From Actinobacteria bacterium HGW-Actinobacteria-2 (GTDB taxonomy: Bacteria > Actinomycetota > Actinomycetes > Propionibacteriales > Propionibacteriaceae): a stretch of DNA of 64,000 bases. How positions within the stretch are numbered: the stretch's first letter is position 1; every line of letters begins with the position of its first letter. The notes under the pieces were generated by a model. It did no database searches, was not told where the DNA came from, and saw nothing but the letters and a program-made list of their open reading frames with translations. The translations under genes and the position numbers were made by a program. The DNA lies in NCBI GenBank assembly GCA_002841335.1, contig PHEY01000002.1:402325-466324 (forward strand). The letters are read 5' to 3'. This document shows, piece after piece, positions 16,902 through 25,635 of this stretch.

Positions 16902-18533
16902 TCAGCCCGGGATCAGGACAGCGGCCCGCAACATGTGGTGATCCGAGGCCGGCGGACCGTCATACTTCATGGTCGCGTCGTTGACGTTCACCACGGTCTC
17001 GTAGTCCAAGGTGGTCACTGCCCTCGAGACCCAGATGTAGTCGACATTGATGCCGTTGATCCATGGACGAGCGGTCGGCTTGGTCGACGAGCTGTGCCAG
17101 CTGTCGAACTCGGTGTGCAGCCGGAACTCCGTGGTCGCGTTGACCGCCACTTTGGACTTGTCCGGGTTTCCGATCGGATCGACGTAGCCGGCCTGGGAGT
17201 AGACCCGGTACGGCGCGTTGTACGGGCTGCGCCACTTCTGCGAGTTCATGTCGCCGGTCAGGATCACGGGCAGATTCCGCGGATTGCGGGCGGCGATCTC
17301 ATTGACGATCTGATGCGACTGGGTGATCCGCTGGTTGAAGCCCGCATCCGACTTGGAGTTGTCCAGGTGGGCGTTGGCGAAGAAGAAGTCGCGTCCGGTG
17401 GACTTCTGGGTGAAGATCCCCCACACCATGAAGCGCCTCACGTCCCCGCTACGCAGGCTCAACGCGTAGAACCCTGCCTGGCGCAGCGTCACGGTCTCAG
17501 AGTTGTAGATCAGCCGGGTTCCGACCGAGTAGGTGGCGGGGTCATTGCAGTACGGATCGGCCGATGTGGCGCAGGTGATCCGCCACGACTTGCCCAACAG
17601 ATCGAGCAGATCCTGGAACTGGTGCTTCCAGGCGCCATCAGCGCCCACCACTGAGGTGTACTCAGCCTCCTGGAGGCCGGCAACGTCAATGTGGTTGTCC
17701 CGCAGTTGGGCTGCCACCACGTGGCGTCGCACCGCCCACGACTTGTTGCCGGTGTCGGACGCTATGGTGCCGTTTCGCACATTGAAGCTGGCCACCTGCA
17801 GCGGCCGGGCGCGCGGATCGTCCGGGGTCCTGGTGGTGGCTGTGGCCACCGCGGACCAACCGCTGAGGACGGCGCCCCACACGCTGATGGATCGCGCGCG
17901 CAGGTAGTAGGTGGTGTTGGCGGCCAGCCCCTGAACCACCCCGGACGGCCCGCGGGTCACGATGCTGCCCGCTCCGGCGAAGCCCGGGTTGGTGGCGTAC
18001 TGCAGCTCGTAGCGGCGCCCGGCGGCGTCAAAGCCCCAGTTGGCGACGATGGCGTCCGCGCCACGCGCCGAGGCCTTGGCCTGGAACTTGCTGGGCGCGG
18101 TGTATTTGGTCTTCTTGGCGGTCTTGAACGCCTTCTTCGCCGAGTAGCCCGACAGCGGAGTGCCCTTGGCGTCGTCACGGATCGCCTGCACGCGCACGTA
18201 GTACTTGGTCGACGCCTTGAGCTTGCTGAGCACGATCTCGGAGGCGTAAACCCGCTTGTAGGTCGACTTCTTCAGGCTGGAGTACTTGGAGTAGCGCACC
18301 CGGTAGCGCGGCGCGCCCACATAGTCCTCCCAGTCGATCGCCAACTGAGTGGACGCCGCACTGGCGAGCACGGGGGCGGCTGCGGCGCTCATGGTCTGAA
18401 GCGGCTTCACCGTCCGGGCAGGCGTCATCGTCTGGGCTGAGGCGGGAGCGCTGAACAAGCCGACACACAAGGCGACGCTCAGACTGGAAGCGAGGGCGAT
18501 GCGGCGAACTACTCGCCCATGGGTGGTGGGCAT
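16902..18533 (-). CDS. Secreted FN3-endonuclease/exonuclease/phosphatase family protein (paralog 3)
   Basis: The protein has 543 residues when started at ATG 18533, which has GAAAGG 6 bases upstream; the frame runs up to 18584, but that segment is not signal-like. A signal peptide (VALCVGLFSAPASAQ) is followed by two FN3 domains and an EEP domain. Key motifs are GLQEAE near 283, TGDMNSQK near 426, NVDYIWV and ASDHHMLRA near 530. It carries an insertion between the QE and GDMNS motifs, with two cysteines in TCATSADPYCND that could form a disulfide. It is the first of the three paralogs to be transcribed and lies 63 bases from the cytidylyltransferase-oxidoreductase fusion gene. Confidence 0.85.
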   Translation of the reverse strand: MPTTHGRVVRRIALASSLSVALCVGLFSAPASAQTMTPARTVKPLQTMSAAAAPVLASAASTQLAIDWEDYVGAPRYRVRYSKYSSLKKSTYKRVYASEIVLSKLKASTKYYVRVQAIRDDAKGTPLSGYSAKKAFKTAKKTKYTAPSKFQAKASARGADAIVANWGFDAAGRRYELQYATNPGFAGAGSIVTRGPSGVVQGLAANTTYYLRARSISVWGAVLSGWSAVATATTRTPDDPRARPLQVASFNVRNGTIASDTGNKSWAVRRHVVAAQLRDNHIDVAGLQEAEYTSVVGADGAWKHQFQDLLDLLGKSWRITCATSADPYCNDPATYSVGTRLIYNSETVTLRQAGFYALSLRSGDVRRFMVWGIFTQKSTGRDFFFANAHLDNSKSDAGFNQRITQSHQIVNEIAARNPRNLPVILTGDMNSQKWRSPYNAPYRVYSQAGYVDPIGNPDKSKVAVNATTEFRLHTEFDSWHSSSTKPTARPWINGINVDYIWVSRAVTTLDYETVVNVNDATMKYDGPPASDHHMLRAAVLIPG

Positions 18534-18596
18534 GGGGGGCCTTTCTTCGTTGAGTGGCCGGCCCCCCGCTGGCCACAGCGTCAATTCACTGCGCTA

Positions 18597-19946
18597 CTAC
18601 TCTACGCCAAAAATCTCTCGTTGACGCCTGGCAGTTTCCACCAATCCGGCAAGGGCAATCGACTCCTCAGGCCGCAGCATGTAGCTGGCCAGAGCCCCCG
18701 AGCGAATCACCGCAGCGAATTCCCCAATCTCGTAGCGCAACCCGTCTCCGGCGAACTTGACGTAGTAGCGCTCACGCTTGCCGGGGTCCTCGTAGCGCAA
18801 CTCGAAGTAGTCGGTCAGCCACCACGGCGCCGGCACATAGAGGTAGCCCTCCGTCCCGGCGATCACCAGTTCCCCCTCGGCCTTCACGCCGATCCCGACC
18901 CGGGCGGTACCCAACCCACTGGGGTAGCGGACCTCGATGGAGGCGAACTGTTCGACGTCCGAGCCTTGGGGTTGGAAAGCCGTGGTGCGCACCTGGGCCG
19001 GTTCGGTTCCGAACAACTTCACCATCGGCAGCAGGACGTAGCTGCCCAGTTCCGAGATTGCGCCACCATCAGGCGCCTCCTGCTCCCGTCCGGACGGCAG
19101 CAGCTTGGTGAAGGTGGCCTCGACGCTGACCACCTGTCCGATCGATCCCCCTTGGGCGACGGCGAGCATCCGGCGGAACCCGGGAGCATAGGCGGTCTTG
19201 ATGGCCTCGGCGAGGACCACGTTCGCCTCGGCAGCGAGCGCAAACAGTTCGGTCGCCTCCTGGGCGGTGAGCGCGAGCGGCTTTTCACACAGGACGTGCT
19301 TGCCGGCCGCGATCGCAGCCCGGACGTACTCGGCGTGCGTGCCGTGGGGACTGGCGATGTAGACCGCGTCGACGGCGTCGAACAACTCATCGACACTGCC
19401 GCACGCACGGTCGAGCTCATGGGCGGTCGCGAACCGCTGGGAGTGCTCAGGGTTGGGGCTGTAGACGACGTCCACGCTGACCCCGCTGACGAATCGGCTC
19501 TCCGGCACGAACCGCGCGGCGATCCGGCCCGAGCCGATCACCCCGACTCGGATGGTTCCGTGGCGTTCGGCACGCAACTCGGTGCTGGAGATGCCCTTGG
19601 TGCGGTCGAGGTAGACCACCTGGCAGTAGGGCGACAGGTAGTCGAACCGGCCCTGCCAGTCCGAGCCGATCGCGAAGATGTCGATGTCCCGACGCTGGAT
19701 GTCGTGAACCTTCTGCCCCTCGTACTCCTCGACGATGATCTCGTCGGCAAGACCGCTGCGGCGCACCCCTTCGATGCGCTGCATCAGCCCTTCTTGGACG
19801 TTCAGCTTGCCGCGCGTGGCGTCGTAGTCCTCGCTGGTGACGGCCACGGTGAGGTGATCACCGAGTTCCCGAGCGCGCTCCAAAAGGCGTCGATGACCTT
19901 CGTGGAACATGTCGAAGGTGCCATAGGTGATGACCCTGGTAGCCAC
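18597..19946 (-). CDS. Fusion of TagD-like cytidylyltransferase and Gfo/Idh/MocA oxidoreductase
   Basis: The 449-residue protein joins two enzymes. Residues 1-130 are a TagD/GlpI-type cytidylyltransferase with GTFDMFHEGH (HxGH at 15-18) and RTKGISSTEL at 115-124, where TagD has RTEGIST. This half should form a CDP-alcohol such as CDP-glycerol from CTP. Residues 132-449 are a Gfo/Idh/MocA NAD(P)-dependent dehydrogenase, with the Rossmann motif VGVIGSGRIA at 134-143 and the family EKP triad at 221-223. Start ATG 19946 follows the PLD-like gene stop by 3 bases, so they are co-transcribed. A dehydrogenase acting on the substrate or product of the transferase is inferred; the carbon compound is unknown. 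It belongs to the surrounding teichoic acid gene set. Confidence 0.85.
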   Translation of the reverse strand: MATRVITYGTFDMFHEGHRRLLERARELGDHLTVAVTSEDYDATRGKLNVQEGLMQRIEGVRRSGLADEIIVEEYEGQKVHDIQRRDIDIFAIGSDWQGRFDYLSPYCQVVYLDRTKGISSTELRAERHGTIRVGVIGSGRIAARFVPESRFVSGVSVDVVYSPNPEHSQRFATAHELDRACGSVDELFDAVDAVYIASPHGTHAEYVRAAIAAGKHVLCEKPLALTAQEATELFALAAEANVVLAEAIKTAYAPGFRRMLAVAQGGSIGQVVSVEATFTKLLPSGREQEAPDGGAISELGSYVLLPMVKLFGTEPAQVRTTAFQPQGSDVEQFASIEVRYPSGLGTARVGIGVKAEGELVIAGTEGYLYVPAPWWLTDYFELRYEDPGKRERYYVKFAGDGLRYEIGEFAAVIRSGALASYMLRPEESIALAGLVETARRQREIFGVE

Positions 19947-19949
19947 GGC

Positions 19950-21554
19950 TCAGGCGTCCTCCCTCGACTGCTTCTCCGACTCCAGCTTGGTGATCGGTCG
20001 GGAGTACTTGTTGCTGTTCCAGATCTTGTTCCAGTTGGCCTTGAACTGGTGATAGGCCGGACCGCCCTTGATCAGCAGGTTCACCTCGTTGTTGAAGCGC
20101 AAGCTCGACTTGGTCCAGTTACCCGAGCCGGTCCACACGTAGTGGGCCTTCTTGTCGCTGCCCCACTTGCCGTTGACGATGATGAACTTGGAGTGGACGA
20201 ACTTGCTGCCGCGGTCACCGTTGCGGATCAGGATGTTGCCGTTCTTGTAGGTCGTCTTGGCCTTCTTCTTGTCGTACTTGCGCAGGATCGGCATCACTTC
20301 CAGATCCCACTCGCTGGCCGACATGATCACCTTGACCTCACAACCGGCGTTCTTCAGCCGCTTCAAACGCCGAGCCAGATACAGCCGCGAGGACGTCCAC
20401 TGGTACATCGACACCAGTACCTGGGTCTTGCGTTTGGAGTTGCCGTAGCCCTTCGCCGCACCGGTGCACTTCACGTTCTCCAGGAACTTGGTGTACGGAT
20501 CGGTGGCCGGATCGACGGTCTGCAGCGAGTCGTCCGGGTTCGCCACGGCCCAGGGGAAGAAGTAGCTGGTTCTCACCGGCCACCCGGTCGAGGACTTGAC
20601 CGCGTAGTCGTTGCCGCTGGTGTCGGCCCACATCTCGTTCAGACGTCCATTGAGGAAGTCGTAGGTGGTCGGGTCGTTCACCGCCGTATAGATGTTGTTC
20701 CACCCGCGGCTGACCTGGGTAGAGGTGAAGTTGCCCGAGGACACCATGGACACGAACGGCACCCCGGCCAGGGAGTCGAAGGTGATGTACTTGGCGTGCA
20801 TGTACGGCCGGTAGAGCGGGTTCTGGGTGGTCACCACTCGCACCCGCTCACCGCGCCACTTGTAGTCCGAGCTGCAGCTCAGGTAGCAGGCCTTGAAAAG
20901 CGAACCGGTGGCGTCCGCGGTGAGGACGGTCTTGGTGGCCTGGGACGAACTGGTCCCGTCGGCGTGATCGTCGGTGAGGTACTGGATGTTCACGCCACGG
21001 CAGTGCGCCCGAATCACGGCCTTGGCCGCATCCCAGCGCGACATCGAGTACATCGCGATCCTTACCGTGGTGCCGGGCGTCGCAGCCCGGAACCCGTTGA
21101 GCAGCTGCCGGACGACGACCGTGCTGGCCTTGGTGAACGGGTTGTTGAACAGCGCGCCCTCTTTCGGGACCCAACCGACCAGGTCCGGCGCCTGCCCCAA
21201 GGTAACGGGCGGACCGAGGTAGTCGGCGGGCAGTCCGTTCGCCTGCTGAATCGCCGGGGTCATCAGCACCGAGAGGTCCTGGCAGTACGGATTGCGGTAG
21301 GTCGGCACCCCCATCGCGGGCACATCGGCCGGCTGGACTTGACCGGAACTGGTCGGCGCAGGCACCGTCTCGGTGGCGCTGGGTTCGATCGACGTACTGA
21401 CACTCGGGCTGGGGCTGGGACTGGCCTGGTCGGTGGTCGACGTGGCGGTCGGTTCAGGCGTCGGGGTGGGCGTCTCGGCGACTGCCGCCTCCGCTCCCGT
21501 GAAAAGCAGGGTGCACGAAAGGGCCAGGGTCACCACCGTGGTTGCCAGTCTCAC
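19950..21554 (-). CDS. Secreted phospholipase D-like protein (paralog 1)
   Basis: The protein has 534 residues from GTG 21554, which follows GGGAGG; a TTG at 21587 is also in frame. It has a signal peptide, then a Thr/Pro/Ser-rich linker (about 30-75) and two PLD half-sites. The first is HAKYITFD near 252, a full HxK(x4)D. The second is HSKFIIVN near 454, in which the usual Asp is Asn, followed by TGSGNWTKSSLR. The fold is of the PLD superfamily with two phosphodiester-cleaving halves. Cysteine pairs such as CYLSCSS suggest disulfides outside the cell. It is co-transcribed with the cytidylyltransferase fusion (3-base gap). Substrate is unknown; a wall polymer or phospholipid is plausible from context. 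Confidence 0.8.
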   Translation of the reverse strand: MRLATTVVTLALSCTLLFTGAEAAVAETPTPTPEPTATSTTDQASPSPSPSVSTSIEPSATETVPAPTSSGQVQPADVPAMGVPTYRNPYCQDLSVLMTPAIQQANGLPADYLGPPVTLGQAPDLVGWVPKEGALFNNPFTKASTVVVRQLLNGFRAATPGTTVRIAMYSMSRWDAAKAVIRAHCRGVNIQYLTDDHADGTSSSQATKTVLTADATGSLFKACYLSCSSDYKWRGERVRVVTTQNPLYRPYMHAKYITFDSLAGVPFVSMVSSGNFTSTQVSRGWNNIYTAVNDPTTYDFLNGRLNEMWADTSGNDYAVKSSTGWPVRTSYFFPWAVANPDDSLQTVDPATDPYTKFLENVKCTGAAKGYGNSKRKTQVLVSMYQWTSSRLYLARRLKRLKNAGCEVKVIMSASEWDLEVMPILRKYDKKKAKTTYKNGNILIRNGDRGSKFVHSKFIIVNGKWGSDKKAHYVWTGSGNWTKSSLRFNNEVNLLIKGGPAYHQFKANWNKIWNSNKYSRPITKLESEKQSREDA

Positions 21555-21661
21555 TCTGCCTCCCGTTTCCTGCCGGCTAGCCGGCAACTGCGTCGCGGCA
21601 TGCGGCTAAGACTGTACCAGCCACCCCTTGGTACGCACCTGGGTAGGACAAACGGTCCCGA

Positions 21662-23245
21662 CTACGGGTCGAACTTGACCGTCTTCTTGCGCTTGAGTTT
21701 GGTGATTGCCGCGGAGTTCTTGCTGCTCCACAACTCGTTCCAGTTGGCCTTGAACTCGTTGTACGCCTGATCACCGGTGACCAGAATCGACGACTCGTTA
21801 CTGAAGCGCAGGGCCGACTTGGTCCAGTTGCCCGAGCCGGTCCATACCCCCTTGTAGCGACGGTTGGAGCCGACCCGTCCATTCACGATGATGTACTTGG
21901 AATGGATAAAGGTGTGGTGCCGATCGCCGTTGCGGATCGGGATGGGCCCGGCTCCGCCGCGCGCCCGAAGGAGCGGCATGACTTCCAGATCCCACTCACC
22001 GGCCGACATCAGCACGCGGACGTCACAGCCCTTGTTCTTCAGCGACTTCAAGCGGCGGGCCAGGTACAACCGGGACGACGACCATTGGTACATCGACACC
22101 AACACCTGAGTTCGGCGCTTGGACGTGCCGTACCCGGCTGCGGCACCGGTGCACTTGATGCTGTCGAGGAAGTGGGCGTACGGATCTGTCTTGGAGGTGA
22201 CCGTCTGCTTCGAACTGCGCGGATTCTTGACCCCCCACGGGAAGAAGTAGCTGGTCTTCGCCGGTGACGCGCTCGAGAACTGCCGCCCATAGTCGTTCCC
22301 GGTGGTGTCCTTGACCATCTCGTCGAAGCGGTTGTTCAAGAAAGTCACCGTCGCCGGGTCGTTGACCGCGGTGTAGATGTTGTTCCACCCGGCGATCATC
22401 TGGGTGGTGGTGAAGTTCCCCGACGACAGCATGCTCACGTTGGGAACCCCGGCCAGATCGTCGAAGGTGAGGTATTTGGCGTGCATGTAGGGCCGGTACA
22501 GCGGGTTGACCGTGGTGACCACGCGCAGCCGAGCGGTCTTCCAGACGTAGTTGGAGCTGCAGCTGAGGTAGCAGGCCTTGAATGAACTGCCATACCCGAG
22601 GCTGAGCACGTCGCGCAGCGTCTGGCTGGCCTGATAGCCCATCCCGTGGTCATCGGTCACCCAGTTGATGTTGACCCCACGGCAGAACGCCCGCACCACG
22701 GCGTTGGAGGCCTCCAGGCGCGTCGTGGAGTACATCGCCACATGAATGGTCGAACCCGCGCGCGCTGCCTGGAAGCCGCGGATCATCTGGTTCACCACGA
22801 CCCACTGGCCCTCAGGAGTGTTCGGGTTGGAGAACAGCGCACCCTCCACCGGCGTCCAGCCGACCAGGTCGGGCTCGGCGCCGACCATCACCGGTTCACC
22901 CATTCCCCGCGCGGGAAGAGTGTCGCAACCCGGACGGTAGGTGCCCACGTCGGCAGGCATAGCCTGCGGCAACACCGGTGCCGAGGACGGTTGAGCACTC
23001 GGCGACGGTGACACCGCAGGGCTCGGTTCGCCGGGCTCGCTGGTCGGGGTGGTGACGTCGGTTGGTTCGCTGGCGGGAGTCGCTTCGGTGGGCTGCTCCG
23101 AGGCGCCGACCTCATCCGGGGCCACCGAGGTAACCGGGGTCGGGCTGGGCACCGGCGCCTGATCGTCGGCGACCGCGAACTCCGCGCCCGTGGGCAGCAG
23201 GACGAAGGACAGCGCGACCGCACAGATCTTCAGCGCAATCCGCAT
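21662..23245 (-). CDS. Secreted phospholipase D-like protein (paralog 2)
   Basis: This 527-residue paralog of the previous gene has the same layout: signal peptide, Pro/Thr/Glu/Ser-rich linker (about 30-95) and two PLD half-sites. These are HAKYLTFD near 255 and HSKYIIVN near 446, again with Asn for Asp in the second site, followed by TGSGNWTKSALR. Conserved CYLSCSS and KCTGAA cysteines match the paralog. ATG 23245 has GAGGGG 9 bases upstream; a GTG at 23254 is also in frame. A tandem duplication explains the pair. It follows the small lipoprotein gene after 90 bases. Export and phosphodiesterase fold are well supported, substrate is not. Confidence 0.8.
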   Translation of the reverse strand: MRIALKICAVALSFVLLPTGAEFAVADDQAPVPSPTPVTSVAPDEVGASEQPTEATPASEPTDVTTPTSEPGEPSPAVSPSPSAQPSSAPVLPQAMPADVGTYRPGCDTLPARGMGEPVMVGAEPDLVGWTPVEGALFSNPNTPEGQWVVVNQMIRGFQAARAGSTIHVAMYSTTRLEASNAVVRAFCRGVNINWVTDDHGMGYQASQTLRDVLSLGYGSSFKACYLSCSSNYVWKTARLRVVTTVNPLYRPYMHAKYLTFDDLAGVPNVSMLSSGNFTTTQMIAGWNNIYTAVNDPATVTFLNNRFDEMVKDTTGNDYGRQFSSASPAKTSYFFPWGVKNPRSSKQTVTSKTDPYAHFLDSIKCTGAAAGYGTSKRRTQVLVSMYQWSSSRLYLARRLKSLKNKGCDVRVLMSAGEWDLEVMPLLRARGGAGPIPIRNGDRHHTFIHSKYIIVNGRVGSNRRYKGVWTGSGNWTKSALRFSNESSILVTGDQAYNEFKANWNELWSSKNSAAITKLKRKKTVKFDP

Positions 23246-23335
23246 CGTCCTCACCCCCTCTGCTACCTGGTCACCCTCACGCTTCGAGGCCGCAGCCTAC
23301 CAAAGAGCGAGAACGGCGTTCAGGCTTGTGTCTTC

Positions 23336-23977
23336 CTACTTCCTGGCATACTCGTCGATCTGGGCATGCACCGCTTTGACCAGCGGAGTCGGGTCGTCGC
23401 CATTCTCGACCAAGCCGTAGACCAGCACATTCCCGTAGCCGATCGTCACCTGGAACAACCCGCCCGGGTCCTTGGTCAGCCACCACATTGCCGACCCGTC
23501 CTGACCGGCGCCCACCGTGGTCACCGCGGTCCCGGCGTCCAGCTTCGCCTCTTCGGCGGCGCACTTCTGATTGAGGTTCACCAGTTCGAGCACCGTGGGT
23601 GCGTCGTTGTAGAGCTGCACGATCACGGCACCGGACTCGTCGGCGGCCTGCACCTTGACCCGAGAATCGGCCAGCTTGTTCATCGCCACGCAGGACACGG
23701 CCTGATTGGCCTGCTGGTTCTCCGATCCTTCGCGATCTGGATCCTCGTTCGAGCTGGGCTCTACCACCGCCAGCTTGACGCTGCGATCGCCGAGCTTTCC
23801 CCCGGCGACCAGCTTGTCGAACTGCGCCGCCGTCAACGCCGGCCCCAAGGGGACGGTCGGAGACGGGTTCGGCGAGGAGGGAACCGACGAGGTTGTCGGT
23901 GCCGGAGCGGACCCACACCCAGTGACTGCGAGGAGAGCAATCAGTCCCATCACGGCCACCTTCGGCATCCGTCTCAC
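23336..23977 (-). CDS. Putative lipoprotein of unknown function
   Basis: The 213-residue protein begins with a lipoprotein signal (LIALLAVTGC lipobox with the acylated Cys at residue 21), then a Ser/Pro/Thr linker and a globular domain of about 150 residues with Cys at about 95 and 139. I do not recognise the domain; it resembles small actinobacterial sensor-like lipoproteins. GTG 23977 overlaps the stop of the upstream polyol phosphotransferase gene (GTGA) and has GGAGG 8 bases upstream. It is therefore translationally coupled to teichoic acid synthesis and probably acts at the outer face of the membrane on or near that polymer. Confidence 0.7.
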   Translation of the reverse strand: MRRMPKVAVMGLIALLAVTGCGSAPAPTTSSVPSSPNPSPTVPLGPALTAAQFDKLVAGGKLGDRSVKLAVVEPSSNEDPDREGSENQQANQAVSCVAMNKLADSRVKVQAADESGAVIVQLYNDAPTVLELVNLNQKCAAEEAKLDAGTAVTTVGAGQDGSAMWWLTKDPGGLFQVTIGYGNVLVYGLVENGDDPTPLVKAVHAQIDEYARK

Positions 23978-25635
23978 AACCCTTGCCTCCTGATCTCGCC
24001 GTCCGCGACGGTCGTGCGTACCTGCTCGAGGAACACTTCAGCGTAAGTGTCAGCGGGGATGTCACCCAAGTAGTAGGTGCGCAACTCTTGGCGTATTCCC
24101 AGCATTGGATCCTGCTGAATCATCGACTTCAGCTGTTCGCGAGGATGCTCGATCAGCGGCCGCAGCAAGTAGCCGGCCCGCATCATCGGGTACTCCTCCA
24201 GCGGATCGGCGGCGGGATCGCCGACATCGACGACAGCGAAAGGCTTCCCCGAGAACAAGAAGTCTGCCGACACACTGGAGACGTCGGTGACCAGGCCGTC
24301 CACGACGTTGAAGGTGTCGAACAGCCCCATCTCGGTGGCCTTGTCGCCGTACAGATGCTCGCCGCCGGCGCTGTTGGCCTTGGCCAGCATGGCGTTGATC
24401 TCACCGATCTGGCGCAACGATGGCGCGTGCTTGAACGAGTACGGATGCGGCCGGAAGATCACCCGAACGCCGAGCTCCAGCAAGGCCTCCATGATCTGCG
24501 TGCCGTACGGCAGCGAGGTCAAGGAAGTGTCGTCGTAGAAGCCGTGCCAGGTGGGCGCGTACAGAATCTGCGGCACGGCAGCTTCGGTGATCGACGACGT
24601 GCCAGGACGCACCTTCTCCACCTGTGGACGTCCGACGATGCGGAACTTCTCGGCCGGGATGTCGACGCCGTGCTGGGCGTAGCGGTCGATGCCGCCCTGG
24701 CCGGCCACGTAGATCTCGTCGAACATCGCCGTCACCGGGTTGTAGCTCGGCGGCTTATCGGACTCGCCGTGCAGGATCTGGACGTGAATCTTGTCGCCGA
24801 AACGCACCGCCTGACTGTTCTTCATCGAGTTGTTGACGTAGAACACCGCGCTGGCGTCACATTCCATGACCGCGTCAACGGCAGGCAAGGTCGGGCACAG
24901 CACGACCGGAGCCTTGGTGGCGTTGGTGAAGATGTCGTACATCTGCCGTTCACGGATCACCACCAGGTGATTCAGTCCCACCCGCTCGAAGTACGGCAGC
25001 CACATCAGCAGCTGGTATTCCGAATCCACCGGGGCACTGAAGTGGACGATGAACTTGGGCTGGTAGGCCGCCACCGCCTTGCGGTAGCTCGCCTCGATCC
25101 GCGACGGCGGCCAGCGCCAGAAGCCCCAGCCGATGATTCCCAAAGCGGTCACGAACGCCAGGATCACCACCAACATCACCGGCAGCATCGGAAGGTTGAA
25201 CAACGCAGCCAGTCCGAGCAGCGCCAAGCCGCCGGTGGTCACGTCGAAGGTGAAGGTCTGGTCGAGGTAGCGCACCGAGTGGAAGCCCGGCAGATGGACG
25301 GCCTGGATAGCGGTACCACTACGCAGCCGGATCTCCGACCGCATCGCCGACTCCAGCAGGCTGGCGCCGATCACCAGAGCTGCCGTCACCGCTGTGAACC
25401 ACACCTGGTCGCCGCGGGGGGCGCCGACGGCGAAAGCCGCACCCAGCACCGCGTTGGTCGGCAGCGACTGGAATCGTCCGAAGCGCCACGACACCGGCAC
25501 GACCAGCAGCCCCGCCACCAGTGGCCAGATCCCCAGTTGTCCGGTGAGTTCCAGAGCGAAGATCAGAGTCGCGGCCGTCGCCAGAACGACATCACGGATC
25601 ACATTCTTCAAGGCCGCGATACTGATGTTGTTCAC
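23974..25635 (-). CDS. CDP-glycerol/CDP-ribitol glycerophosphotransferase family protein
   Basis: The 553-residue protein has four to five N-terminal membrane helices (about 15-180) and a cytoplasmic TagB/TagF/TarL-type transferase domain. Signatures are ILHGESDKPPSY near 270, GRPQVEKV near 335, RPHPYSF near 390 and DVSSVSADFLFSGKPF near 455. Such enzymes move polyol-phosphate from CDP-glycerol or CDP-ribitol to a lipid-linked acceptor at the inner face of the membrane. The start overlaps the stop of the SDR gene by four bases, which puts it in one operon with the SDR/TarI pair and suggests ribitol-phosphate as donor. Whether it primes or polymerises cannot be told. Confidence 0.88.
   Translation of the reverse strand: MNNISIAALKNVIRDVVLATAATLIFALELTGQLGIWPLVAGLLVVPVSWRFGRFQSLPTNAVLGAAFAVGAPRGDQVWFTAVTAALVIGASLLESAMRSEIRLRSGTAIQAVHLPGFHSVRYLDQTFTFDVTTGGLALLGLAALFNLPMLPVMLVVILAFVTALGIIGWGFWRWPPSRIEASYRKAVAAYQPKFIVHFSAPVDSEYQLLMWLPYFERVGLNHLVVIRERQMYDIFTNATKAPVVLCPTLPAVDAVMECDASAVFYVNNSMKNSQAVRFGDKIHVQILHGESDKPPSYNPVTAMFDEIYVAGQGGIDRYAQHGVDIPAEKFRIVGRPQVEKVRPGTSSITEAAVPQILYAPTWHGFYDDTSLTSLPYGTQIMEALLELGVRVIFRPHPYSFKHAPSLRQIGEINAMLAKANSAGGEHLYGDKATEMGLFDTFNVVDGLVTDVSSVSADFLFSGKPFAVVDVGDPAADPLEEYPMMRAGYLLRPLIEHPREQLKSMIQQDPMLGIRQELRTYYLGDIPADTYAEVFLEQVRTTVADGEIRRQGL

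Noticed and set aside
18519..21770. Open plus-strand frame of 1083 codons
   Set aside because: It runs antisense through the EEP, fusion and PLD genes, has low-complexity composition typical of a high-GC shadow and no motif; the minus strand carries clear families.
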